Position numbers and translations under genes: made by a program. Positions 27,301 to 39,300 of a stretch of 64,000 bases of DNA are shown piece by piece (the stretch's first letter is position 1; each line of letters begins with the position of its first letter). The notes beneath the pieces were generated by a model that was not told the origin of the DNA, did not search any database, and saw only the letters and a list, made by a program, of their open reading frames with translations. The stretch is from Apoderus coryli (lineage: Eukaryota; Arthropoda; Insecta; Coleoptera; Attelabidae), in NCBI GenBank assembly GCA_911728435.2, contig OU452210.1, positions 8,370,001-8,434,000 of the forward strand, in the 5' to 3' direction.

Positions 27301-30300
27301 TGCTGATATACTACACTAGTAGTTCTGCACCATGAAAATTTGATGTAACTCCTGAACGATTAAATCAAACAGAAATTATAATAAATAAAAAATTGCCATT
27401 TACTTTTCAAGCAGGCGTCATGCCGTGTGAAACAAGCCTCACGGCAATGCCTACGGCTGAATAACAATTTCAAAAATTTCATTTAATCTGCCGTCTGAAG
27501 GGAGTGAAATTTATATGAATATCGAGGGAGCGGATATTCCTGACATGTTTGGTAATGAATGGTAGGCGGAAAATATCAAGAGAAACTTGATTAAAAAAAA
27601 AGAACTCATAACATAGTTCTCATACACCTGTCCTTTAAGCTGAAAGAGAGTCATAGGCATAAATTCATCTCTACGGCCAATATAGAAAGTATTTCAACCA
27701 GCACGCAGGATATTTCAAATCAGAACCAGTACCAAGCAGCAAGCTTATATGTCACAAAAATATTTTATTCGAAAAATACATGAACTAAAATTACTTTTTA
27801 ACCGTCAATCATTGATAATCACATGCTTATTTTGATTTCAAATGACCTCCCTCTTCACCCCTTAGAGTTTGATCGTCGCTTTCTGGGACACCCTGTATAT
27901 TAAATATCATTTTTTTTCTGTCTTTATGACTCGGTTTGTAGCTGTTAGCAATAACTAATTTTGTAGTATTATAGGAGTTGCCCATTATCAGTAATTTTTA
28001 CGATATAAGCATAATCGTTTATTAATTATTAATACACTGTGCAAGTGGCGATATTGTGATGCGAGTTCATATATAGCAAATTAAATATGTTTTATTCATT
28101 TTAATATCGACCCCACTAATTAAGGAAATGTATATTCATGAGAGGAAAATCAACAGAAAAGTTAAAAGAATTGATTATAAAACGAACTGAAACAATGTTG
28201 AAATTTATAAAGAAAAATAAATTAAATAGCGTAAGAGTTCAAATTCCAGAGTTGTACAGAAGTTAGTTCTTGTTAGTCAAATAGTAATATCAAACCAAAG
28301 CTTTTAACATAATATTTTATATGTTTCATTTTGAAAAAGATGTTCTGGATAACAAAAAATTAATTCAAAAAGTACTTATAAGGTTTGGTTGTTGATATTA
28401 TTAATTATTATAAATATAATAGAATTGAATCGTTGAATGGTATCTTGTAGTAAAATAAGAAGTTAATGAAATATCAAAACCATATTCCTTGAACAGGAAC
28501 GATAATAGTCGAAATGATTCGGTCCACATGTCGCTCATCTTTTCTGTTATTATGTCTCGTTTCTTGTTTAAAACCAATATTCAGGATTCCCTACGAATTC
28601 CAAAAGTTCTTGGTAGTAATATTATTCCGTGAGTTACATACTTTTGCATTTTGATTAGTAATTTATTCCGTTTCATCACCGGATGGATTGGAAATATTTC
28701 GTAACGGTTTGTCGTTTTTAACCTCCTCAGGAAATGTGAGATACCCATCTTACACTAACATTATTATTTTTATGAAGGTGTTTATCGAGGACTCTGTCGT
28801 GCATATGTAACAGTACTATTCACCAGCGTAATATTTTCCTCAGAAAGTGTTTGAAATAGCCATCATTCATCTCCATCGATTACACAGGCCAACAAAATGA
28901 AAAAAAAAATTTGGTGCCAGAAATCTAACATCTGATTTTAGATGTTTTTAATGTGCTGATTCCAAAAATGCCACCAGATTTTTTCTATCAGCTCTAGTTT
29001 TTGAGATACACGTTACAGGTTAAATGATATATTTTTTTCTGATAAAGGACAACAAATAAAGAGATAAATATGTACTTAATCGTCAAAATAGGAATTTCCC
29101 AGAATCTAATTAGCCAAATGGATACCTGGAATTGTCCCTGACCCAATGTTCCTATACTAGGAACTACTCAATACAATGCTCTTACTTACTTTTATACCTG
29201 TAATTGCCTATGACCCGATCCTTCTATACCTGCTTGGCTGTACTTGATTTAGTATATTACTGAGTTTTCCCAAGTAAAGTTGTGCTATCATTTTGTGTAA
29301 ATTTTGGTCGTTTTGTAGTATCAAGACACTAAACTGAAACAATGGCATCCACAAGCAGACGTACCTGTGCAAATCATCCCGATGTTTTTTGTTATGTGTG
29401 TGGTGAATACACTTTGAAAGAGAGCAGAAAAAGGATTTCTGACTTTGTGAAAAGAGCTTATCTTGCCTATTTTGGCGTTCATTTAGGAGATCAAGATAAA
29501 TCTTGGGCCCCACATTTCATATGTAAAACATGTGTTGAACATTTGCGACAGTGGACAACTGGAAAGAGGAAGTGCCTAAAGTTTGGTGTACCAATGGTTT
29601 GGAGAGAACCGCGGAACCATCATGACGACTGCTATTTTTGTCTCGTTAATATTAAAGGCATAAATAGAAACAATAGACACAAATGGGCATATCCTGATCT
29701 AGATTCTGCAAGAAGGCCTGTAGTGCATTCGGAAGAAATACCCGTTCCATCATTCAGCAGTCTACCCAAACTGACAGAAGATGATACAGAAACATCAACG
29801 TCTGACGAAGTTAAAAGAATTCAATCAGAAAACGACAGCGATTTTGAAGCAGATTTAGCAACTCCGCAGTGTTTCAATCAAGAAGAACTAAACGATCTTA
29901 TAAGAGACCTGAATCTCTCAAAGGAATCCGCTGAATTACTTGCATCCAGATTAAAAGAAAAAAATCTACTTTGTCGAGGTACTAATATTACATTTTATCG
30001 TAAAAGAGATAAGGATCTGCTGCCTTTTTTCACTCAGGAAAATGACTTGGTATTCTGTAACAATATAAAAGGGCTCTTAGAAAAAATGGGTTTGCCTGAA
30101 TACACTCCAGATGATTGGCGCCTTTTTATTGACAGTTCAAAACGTAGTTTAAAATGTGTTCTTTTACATAACGGTAACAAATATGGCTCAATTCCTATTG
30201 GTCATTCTACTACCATGAAGGAAGAATATGAAACAATAGCATTAGTTTTGAGAAAAATTAAATACGAAGAACATCAGTGGTCAATTTGTGTTGATTTAAA

Positions 30301-33300
30301 AATGATTAACTTCCTCCTTGGACAGCAGAGTGGTTATACAAAATATCCTTGTTTTTTGTGCCTTTGGGACAGCAGAGCTAAAAATGAGCACTGGGTTAAC
30401 AAAAATTGGCCTTCAAGAGATGTCATGATTCAAGGAATACAAAACGTGATCAACGAACCTTTGGTTTCAAGAGAAAAAATCTTACTTCCGCCCTTGCATA
30501 TCAAGCTAGGCCTAATGAAGCAATTTGTGAAGGCCTTAAATCGAGATGGAAATTGTTTTGGGTATTTGTCACGTAAATTTCCTGGCATTAGCACGGAAAA
30601 ACTAAAAGCTGGTATATTTGATGGTCCTCAAATAAGGCAACTTGTTAAAGATCCACAATTCACCACATCAATGAACGAGACTGAATCTAACGCTTGGAGT
30701 TCATTTGTTCAAGTAGTACAAAATTTTCTTGGGAATCATAAAGCAGACAATTACGTAGAATTAGTGGAAACTATGCTTTCAAATTTTAATATTCTCGGCT
30801 GTAACATGAGTATAAAAGTTCACTACCTCCACAGCCACCTAGATCGTTTTCCAGAAAACTTAGGTGATTGTAGTGAAGAACAGGGGGAAAGATTCCACCA
30901 GGATATTAAAACTATGGAAGATCGTTATCAAGGACGATGGGATAGCCACATGATGGCGGACTACTGCTGGAGCCTTCAGCGAGACTGCCCTAGTAAACTC
31001 CATTCTAGAAAATCGTATAAAAGAAAATTTTTATGTGATTAGTGACTAATGTAATTATGTAAATTAAGTTTTTGCAATAAATACTTAAATCCATGTGTCT
31101 TTGTTTTTTTTAACTGTCAATAGTAATATTATATATTATAACAGTTATAACGTAAATTATATACACAATTTTTTAAAAAATCTCAAAAACTAGATCTGAT
31201 AGACAAAATCTGAGAACCTTTTTACATTCTGCATCCAAAAATTACTCAGGAACAGTTAAAAAATCGCAGGCACCAAAATGTGTGTTGGCCTGTGTTATAG
31301 ACGGAGACGACACTGTTCTGCTTATCCTTCTTCTCCATAAACATCATTTAGTTATTTTTTAATTTCACTAGGGTTGTAACTTGTTTGATGACAAATTTAA
31401 GGACAGGCCGGTATTAAATAAATTGCAGTTTAGGCTTAACATTGCATAATTTATTAGTCCGAATATAGCTAGCAAATTTACTAATAGACGTGGAGCTGTT
31501 TCGAATTTATTACGTTAGCGTCAGTACCTACTTCTTAACCCATAGTAATTGCCAAACACATATCAACTATCTGTATATTCAAATGCACATAGGAGAGATA
31601 TGTTGCACTGGGATGCAATTTTGGTAATAGCCTTTATGTATAAATTTCTAGAACAATTTTAACTTAAAAACATAACCATGAATTAAACATAAGCTTGGAT
31701 CATATTTCTATTACCGGTTTTGTAAAGTATACAGAATTATTCAACATTTAAATTTATAAAAGTGTTGACTGTGGTTGGATAGGATTGCATTTTTTAAATA
31801 TTTTCAAATTGTACATACATGGTTACACAAATATCCAAACATTATAAAAAATAAATGTTTTAAAAATTGTGAATACCGGTGAACATTTCCTGTACTTTAA
31901 AAATAATTGTAACTTACTTGCTTGGTACAGAAATTTTAAATAATTAATTGTTTAATCTCTTTAATAGGTACAAATTATAGGCGTAGGTTTAGTTAACTAC
32001 ATAAATACATGTTATGTCAAAACTAGTAGGTATTGTGGTTTCCTCTTCATGTTTTCGATTAACTCATGTAATTGGAAGAATATATACTCACCTTTGATGT
32101 GGCTTTAAGTGTGGTTATTTATACATGCTCTAATCGTGATATTGATACCATTAATCACAATAAATTATTTATATTAATTCAGTAAAGCGAAATCTAATTT
32201 CATGTTCGTAGATAGGTTTTTAAAACTAACGGTTTATAATTGAAATAATTTTTTGGCACATCGGACAATATTACTGACTATCTACTCACAAGGGTTTGTT
32301 TAAATTAAATTGAGGCATCGGCATGGCAGATATTGGCTAATTCATTTCGTTCTTATTAGGAGCTCGTCAAAATACTATTTCCATATCCATAATCACAAAT
32401 ACTGATCGGCTTCATGCGATAATTAGCTATCCAATTATATGCGACAAATTAAGTTAGCAATCTTCGCTGAAAAAGTGACAAACTTGTATTTATTTTGAGT
32501 GATCATACATGTTGACTTTCAGTGGTCTACTCTCAAGTGGCTTAGATAATGTTGTTTATTTAAAAATTAATTATTCAAGAATTATTCAAAATTTGGTTGG
32601 TTTTTGAATATAAATGAAATTGGTACAAATGGCTTATAGGTTTTCAGTTTATCCAATGCAATGCAATGAAAATAATCAATCACTAATAAAGAGATACGCG
32701 AGTCTCTTCATCAGTCTTATTAACAAAAAAGCAGCAACCTAAAACAGAAAACAAACAGTCATAACTTAATATAAAATCTTACACAATAAATATTATTGAG
32801 ACTACATATTTATTATTATGTTTTCCGACTTCGAGTGATATCTCGAAAACGGCGTGTCGAAATGTTTAACTAGTCTTTTATAAAATACTACATAATATAT
32901 GTTTTTATCTTAATTTAACAAATATTTGGGCCAAAAAGTGTTGTTGCCGATTTAATGAAAAATAATATGATTTTGAGATAATCTGTCATAGACAGAAAAT
33001 TTGTTACTGACGCTATTGACTATATTTCAACAGTTGACTTTCTGGTGTAGACTTAATGTTACAGATAAAGTTCAAAGAGAATTACGATCTATAAACAATC
33101 TCTAAGCTTTTGCCGTTGTAAAAGAACGGGGCCAACCCTACATATATTATTTGTAGCTGTATCCACTACCCAGAGCAATTCCTGTGGGAGGTCTCTGAAA
33201 AGGAACAAGCGCCTTTTATTGCGTCAATGCCTCGTTTTTTTATTATAGAAAAATATACGACTGAATTACATTTGCGGGTTCTTATTTTATTATTCAAGGG

Positions 33301-36300
33301 TTATCTTACACATAACTTGTAATCAGATGTTGTGGTATACGTAACAGTATAAACATTATTGACATAATTTTTCATTTTATAACAAGCTCACGTATCTCAT
33401 ATACGGTATGTCCTAAGTTCGTGTTATGCTATACAGGGTGTCGCAGAATATGTGGGCAATCTCTCGGATTGGGGTAGTAAAGTTTTGTCGAATCTGCCTT
33501 CGCTGCAGAGCCATGAGCCCCTAAAGACTAGACCTGAAATTCAGTTATTTAATGAAACTTTTGAACCGCCTCGTATAAATTAATGAAATTGTAGTATAAT
33601 TTACGTTAGATAGAGACTCACGAGTAACCCTATTTAAAACCAATGGCATTTCATTAAGGTCGCAGGGGCGTACTGTTGTAAGGATTGTTAACCCCTTTTT
33701 AATGCGTCTTGCTACTGAGATTTTGAAACAGTTTTTAAATTGCTTAAACATTTTGCTGTAAAAATGATACTCTTGGTCGACATGGATAAAATAAACCGGT
33801 TTGGAGATAAAGTACTTTTTATTTAAAATGTATTAAGTGTGGTATTTTATAAATTAATTTTGTATATCGGCCCCCTTCTAATCTTATGATTCCCTAGCTC
33901 TGTTAATTAAAGATTATTGGACCCTCCACAGTGCTGCAACATTGTTCCTTATTTCACTACAATGAAAATTAATCCTTTCTAATAAGTTTTCCTAGTGTCA
34001 ACCGGTGTGGAATAGACTAATTCAAATCCCCATAAGAAAAAATCTAAGGGATTAAGGTCCGGTGAGCGAGGAGGCCAAGCAACTGGTCCTCCTCTTCCTA
34101 TCCAACGATTTTCAAAAGTCACATTTAAATATTCCCGCACAGCTAGGGTAAAATCATGCATTTTTATAAACATCTAACTACCCAGATGAATTTGGTGCGC
34201 CTTCTACACCTTATTTAATTTAAAAAAGGCCCTCACTTTGAAAGACCCTTTATATAACCGTGAAACGTTCAATTCAACTTGCAGGTTATAAAAAAAATAT
34301 AATTTTCAAATGTTAGCGGGGCTTACCGGCTTTGAAGATTTTGCTGACATAGGGGCCCCTAGACTTCACTACTTACTCGTAAACCTAAATCAAATCCTAA
34401 TGACATAAGTGTCAACTTTCGTACACATTAAATGAAATTCAATTTTAAAACAACTATAAAAAACCAAACTTCGAACAACGATTTTAATTAATTACGGATT
34501 TTTGCGTAACAGTAAACAATGTCATATAGCAACGCAAAAAAGAACAACGGCAATTAAATACTGACGGAAATAAACGGCATTTTTACCCACTAATTCGAAT
34601 AATGTTTTGCACAAATCTATTATTTTTGTAACTGAATAAAATATTGAAACTTAACGCAAGTTCATCCTGTTTACTTATAATATCCTGTGTAGACGCTGAC
34701 CTGAGTCGCTTTTGTGTAGTAGTGGAAGAGAAAATCGTATTTAAAAAATAAATAATTAGAAAAAGGTTAAATCTTAATATACAAAATTGTCTTTTCCATT
34801 TAAAATGTAAATAAAAATTCTTGTTTGTAAAAAGCTTTTAACTTCATTACTGCGTTAGAAAATTCTATTCGTTAGGACTAACAAGATAAAATAGAGGCTG
34901 ATTCCATGAAAAGGTCATCTACTATATAAATAATTATTTTGCCCCCGTTAAAGGTGGAATAAAGTACTTAGATGCAGAGAGTTAAGTTAAGCACCTTAAC
35001 AACAACTACTCGTACATAACACCAAATGTTTGATCAAAATTTCGCAATTAACATTTACTTATAATGCTTATAGGACTGCAACATCCCAATATTAGAATAA
35101 AGTAAATGTGTGGTGTGTTATCTTTGATCTATCGTTTCATTGAATTTATAGGCTGATGTTTTTGCAATATTACAAAATTTATAATATAAATATGCAGAAG
35201 TCCTTGAAACAATCATCCCAGGATGGATTCGATGTAACATTTTTCTGGATGCTCAAATTACAAGAAAACGATTAGAATAATTGTTCGTTATGTATCAAAC
35301 AATACATTTATCTCACATCCTTTATTTTTTTATTTGTTCTCTTGTAAACCCCATGCGCAGACATGCTGTATATTCTCATTATTAGTTGCAGCACTTTTGA
35401 CGCAGCTCATTCTCGTTTAACAAAAATTGTGGAATTCATATTAATATAATATGCTTTTAAAACCTTGTGTAGCTTTTCACGAGCCTCGTTTATTTGTTTT
35501 TATTTCATTCTCAATTAGTTTTTATGAAATGTATATCTTCCAACTACTTTTTCTCAGTTGTTGTTTTATACATTCGTTTGTACAAATTTTTGTAGCAAAT
35601 GCAAACGTAAGAACTCTTTAAATATGTATTCGAAACTATAACTTTATTTAATGCAATTTACCCTGAATCAGAGTTAGCAAGTGCTTAACTTCCTCATTAA
35701 CTTCAACGTTGCTTAAGGAGAAAAAAAAGTGGAAATATTTTACGATATAAGATATCATAATTATATTTGGAAAGCTAGTTTTTACACAAACCTCATAAAA
35801 TGTCAAACACACACGGAATACCTAATATTATAGAACACAGACTGAAGTTCGGTGTTTTATATTTCTATCCAGCTCGACCTACAACTTCAAGATGATTCTG
35901 GTGGAGATTTAAGTAGCTTCATAACTAATGGAGAGTGGGACTTACTTGGTAAGTTTATTTTTTTAGTATACTTTTTTTTTACTTTAGTTACGGTTTTTCA
36001 TAAAACATTTAGGCAATAAAACAAAGCTTACAGAACTTGAATATTGATTAGAGATAAAATGAAATATGCTCAAAAGAACTGTCTTACCCTAATTATGTTT
36101 CACTGTCGTTATATTTTGCTTACTTCACATCCTTTACCAACTTATACAGGGGATAACATAATTGACGCCTATTCTTTGGGGTGTGACCCAATGAACAAAA
36201 AGAAGAGAACGAATAGCAAATTCATTTTTACCCATAACGAAATTCTACAGAAAACATTTTACAAATTTTTAGTGTTCAAATAGTTTGTTTTCTACTTTTT

Positions 36301-39300
36301 GGCAAACGATCCCATGATTTTTTGCTCTACGGTCTTCCAAGTCGAGGTGCAAGCGATTATGTCTTTTGTTTTAACAGAAAAAATAATTTATTTTCTCCCA
36401 AACTATTTAAGATATTTAGATAAACTATTTATTTATTTATACAGAATATGAGCCCATTAATTTCAATATTTAAACCTAGAAAATCAAGTATTGGTAACTG
36501 AATATAGAGAGAAGTTGATAAATTATATTTTCGATGAGAACTTAGAACAAATAAAGCTCAGTTTCAAAATGCAAAGCATACAGTACATACATACAAACAG
36601 AAAAAATATATAGCAGGAAAATAAAAATATTTCCAAAAGAATATATCTGTATTTTTTTATTTTATTGGGTCATGCATTTATTTACAACCACGCACTACTA
36701 AAAATATATTCCTCTGTTGCCGACCACTAAAATTAACAATTTTTGTAGTGTTTTAAATTAAAAGGACAATGGCCAAGCGAGCAACCTAACCTAAATGTCT
36801 GTCCGACCGGCTGACATACAGCTGCAATATCTATACTAAACACCCTTATTGATACCAAAAATTATAAAACAAATTACCGGTTTTAGTTCCGCTTTATTTT
36901 AGCTCTAAAGATCAGGCGTGAATTATGAAATAACATGTCTAATATACCAACGATTTCAAAATATAGTCTTCTATCTGTCATTTTCTTTTAGTCTTTTATA
37001 ATATTCACTGTCACCGTTCGATGGGTTAATATTGCATAGATATGCATTTTTGCGGGTATTAAATTTCAAAATGCCATTGCTTTTTGGATTTGTTACAATA
37101 GACTGCACAATGCCGTATACTATTTAGGAGACATGTGTGTTAAATTACAAGCTGTTATCGCATTTTGCACCATTGCACTTCTGACAAACTGCAGTAATAT
37201 GAAGTTTGTGTCGCGCTGAACAAATGAAAACTGCATTAGTTAATTAGAATTTTGATTGATGCTGCTGATTTTTTTAAAATAACGCTTTCACTGCAACTTC
37301 TGCTGGAAAGCAACGCAGATCACATACGAAAAGTGCATCAGGTGATAGAGGAAAGGTTATATTCACGAAAATTTATGAAAAAGCTCGATTGTACTTAACT
37401 GTTATTGATAATATTTAATAAACAACGAAATATAGTTCAAAATTTGATTGTTTGTATAACAGTTGCTAATGCATAACCGTTTTGAGTGAGTTCAGTGGTA
37501 GAATTCACATCGATCATAACGGCTATTTTCAGACCAAAGATAAATGTATTGCTTCGTTACAGTTATTATTTGTTGCTCAACTGTAGGTTGATTTCTCAAT
37601 CAAAATCCTCACCGATTTCAAATGTTGAAATATCTAGAAACACAACAAATTATCTATCATATCTGTCCTAACTCTTTTTCTTCTCCACATGCATGACCTT
37701 CTTTTTCAACTATTAACGGGATTTAGTTTTATTAAAATAATATATTAAATACGAAAAAATTATGCGCAACTTTCGGCTGGTCACTGTATTTTATTTTTAA
37801 TGCAATAAAAAAAAATGAACGAAAAGATGGTATCTTCTTCTTATTCTGCTGCGTTTGATGGGCGGTATATGATATGGTTTTTCTTTTTTGAAACCGTTTT
37901 GACCTGTCGTATTTTTATTTTAACTGGACATCTCAAAACTATCAGGGGAAAAAACTTTATGCATTAGAGTATGCCTTTGCGAATTGGATTCAAGTACATT
38001 TGTTGCTTTTTAGATTTTATTTTGATAGTACTTCCTTTGTTTTCAAAATATTGACCATAACTTTCGAAATCGTATATGTCAGAACCGTGCATGATGCCTC
38101 TAAGTTAGCTGGAAACGATGGAGTCAAGTGCAATAATTGGAAAAAACGAATAGTGCATTAAAAATTAATGAAACAGCCTGTATGATTGAGAATGGAGAAT
38201 TGTCGTGTTGTAAGAGACCACCTCGTTAGATCAACCCGGTATAATGCAAAATAATGTGGGTACTAAAATAAATTTGATACCAGCTACATAACTAGTTAAA
38301 TACACGTTTAGATTAATGGGTTTGAAATTCGGAAGAACATTTTCGGCCTTGTACAAGCTTGTCTAGTTTTGTGAACATTAGTTATTAGGGGTTGTCCATA
38401 AACCAGCCATCGCTCTTGGCGACTTGGGAACCTTACATGCACGTTTAAAGGATAGGGTTAATTTAATTTATAGAACAAGGCAGTTGCGAGCACGGAGATA
38501 AAAATTCAAATCTAATTTCGTACTAAAAAATAATTTAAATCACAAAGGTGAACAATTATTAGGCAGTTTTTAAAATATTCTGTCTGTAATGTTGTGTTAT
38601 TTTTCTGTTAATAGGCGTACCAGGAAAAAGGAACGAAATCTACTACAATTGTTGTCCGGAGCCATATATCGACATAACGTTCGTCATAATTATTCGCAGA
38701 AGAACTTTATACTATTTTTTTAATCTAATAGTACCATGTGTACTAATTGCGTCCATGGCTGTATTAGGATTTACGTTACCACCAGATTCAGGAGAAAAAT
38801 TATCGTTGGGTGTAACGATTCTCCTGTCGTTAACAGTATTTTTAAATATGGTTGCCGAGACAATGCCAGCGACATCAGATGCAGTACCGCTTTTAGGAAC
38901 ATATTTTAACTGCATTATGTTTATGGTTGCGTCATCGGTGGTTTCAACCATACTCATATTGAATTATCATCATCGGAATGCAGATACACATGAGATGTCA
39001 CAGTGGGTACGGATAATAAGAGTATATTATACATAAGATGACACATTGCATATTAGTTGTTATAAAATAATATCCATAACGTTAAGCTTTCCATATCAGT
39101 CCCCTCAATCGAAAATGGTAGGTATGCACTTAATGAACAAGACAAAATAACTACTCCACTGCCTAATACCACGACCAGCATTGAATTGCAAGCACAAGTT
39201 TGCTAAATAAATGCTAAAATGAAAATTTTATTTAGCTCTTTTGCATCAAATTAACTGAATAGGTTTATAATATATAATGTATGTTAGCAGATGATTAGAA

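Larger units (their letters stand above)
28883..31294 (+). mobile_element. Complete-looking DNA transposon with long TIRs and one 566-residue gene, unclassified superfamily
   Basis: The ends are matching inverted repeats: CACAGGCCAACA on the left and its exact reverse complement on the right. TTTGGTGCC occurs just inside both ends, and a further match 100-125 bp inside reads CTATCAG(C/A)TCTAGTTTTT on each side. TTA flanks both ends (28880-28882 and 31295-31297), a likely 3-bp target duplication; removing the element restores a continuous GATTATAGACGG site. The single gene between the repeats is intact. The element lies in the receptor's 17.7-kb intron in the same orientation. CACA-type termini and a 3-bp duplication recall the CACTA/CMC group, but I could not assign the protein to a named superfamily. 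Confidence 0.85.
18150..35872 (+). other. Receptor intron, 17.7 kb, the main transposon trap
   Basis: Holds the 2.4-kb transposon, the LINE tail, the mariner relic and the GC-rich dyad at 27413. A stretch at 22730-23340 is less AT-rich and may be an eroded element, but its frames are all broken. The minus frame 24352-24573 and the plus frame 26652-26879 are unrecognised. Confidence 0.85.

Noticed and set aside
27880..27900. GGGACACCCTGTATATT as a transposon end
   Set aside because: It has the look of a mariner-type terminus, but no partner end or transposase was found, and such pieces recur by chance (also near 55797, 61213 and 63811).
29208..29513. 101-residue minus-strand frame overlapping the transposase start
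   Set aside because: Shadow of the real plus-strand gene.
38712..38957. 81-residue minus-strand frame across the TM1-TM3 exon
   Set aside because: Shadow of the receptor exon.
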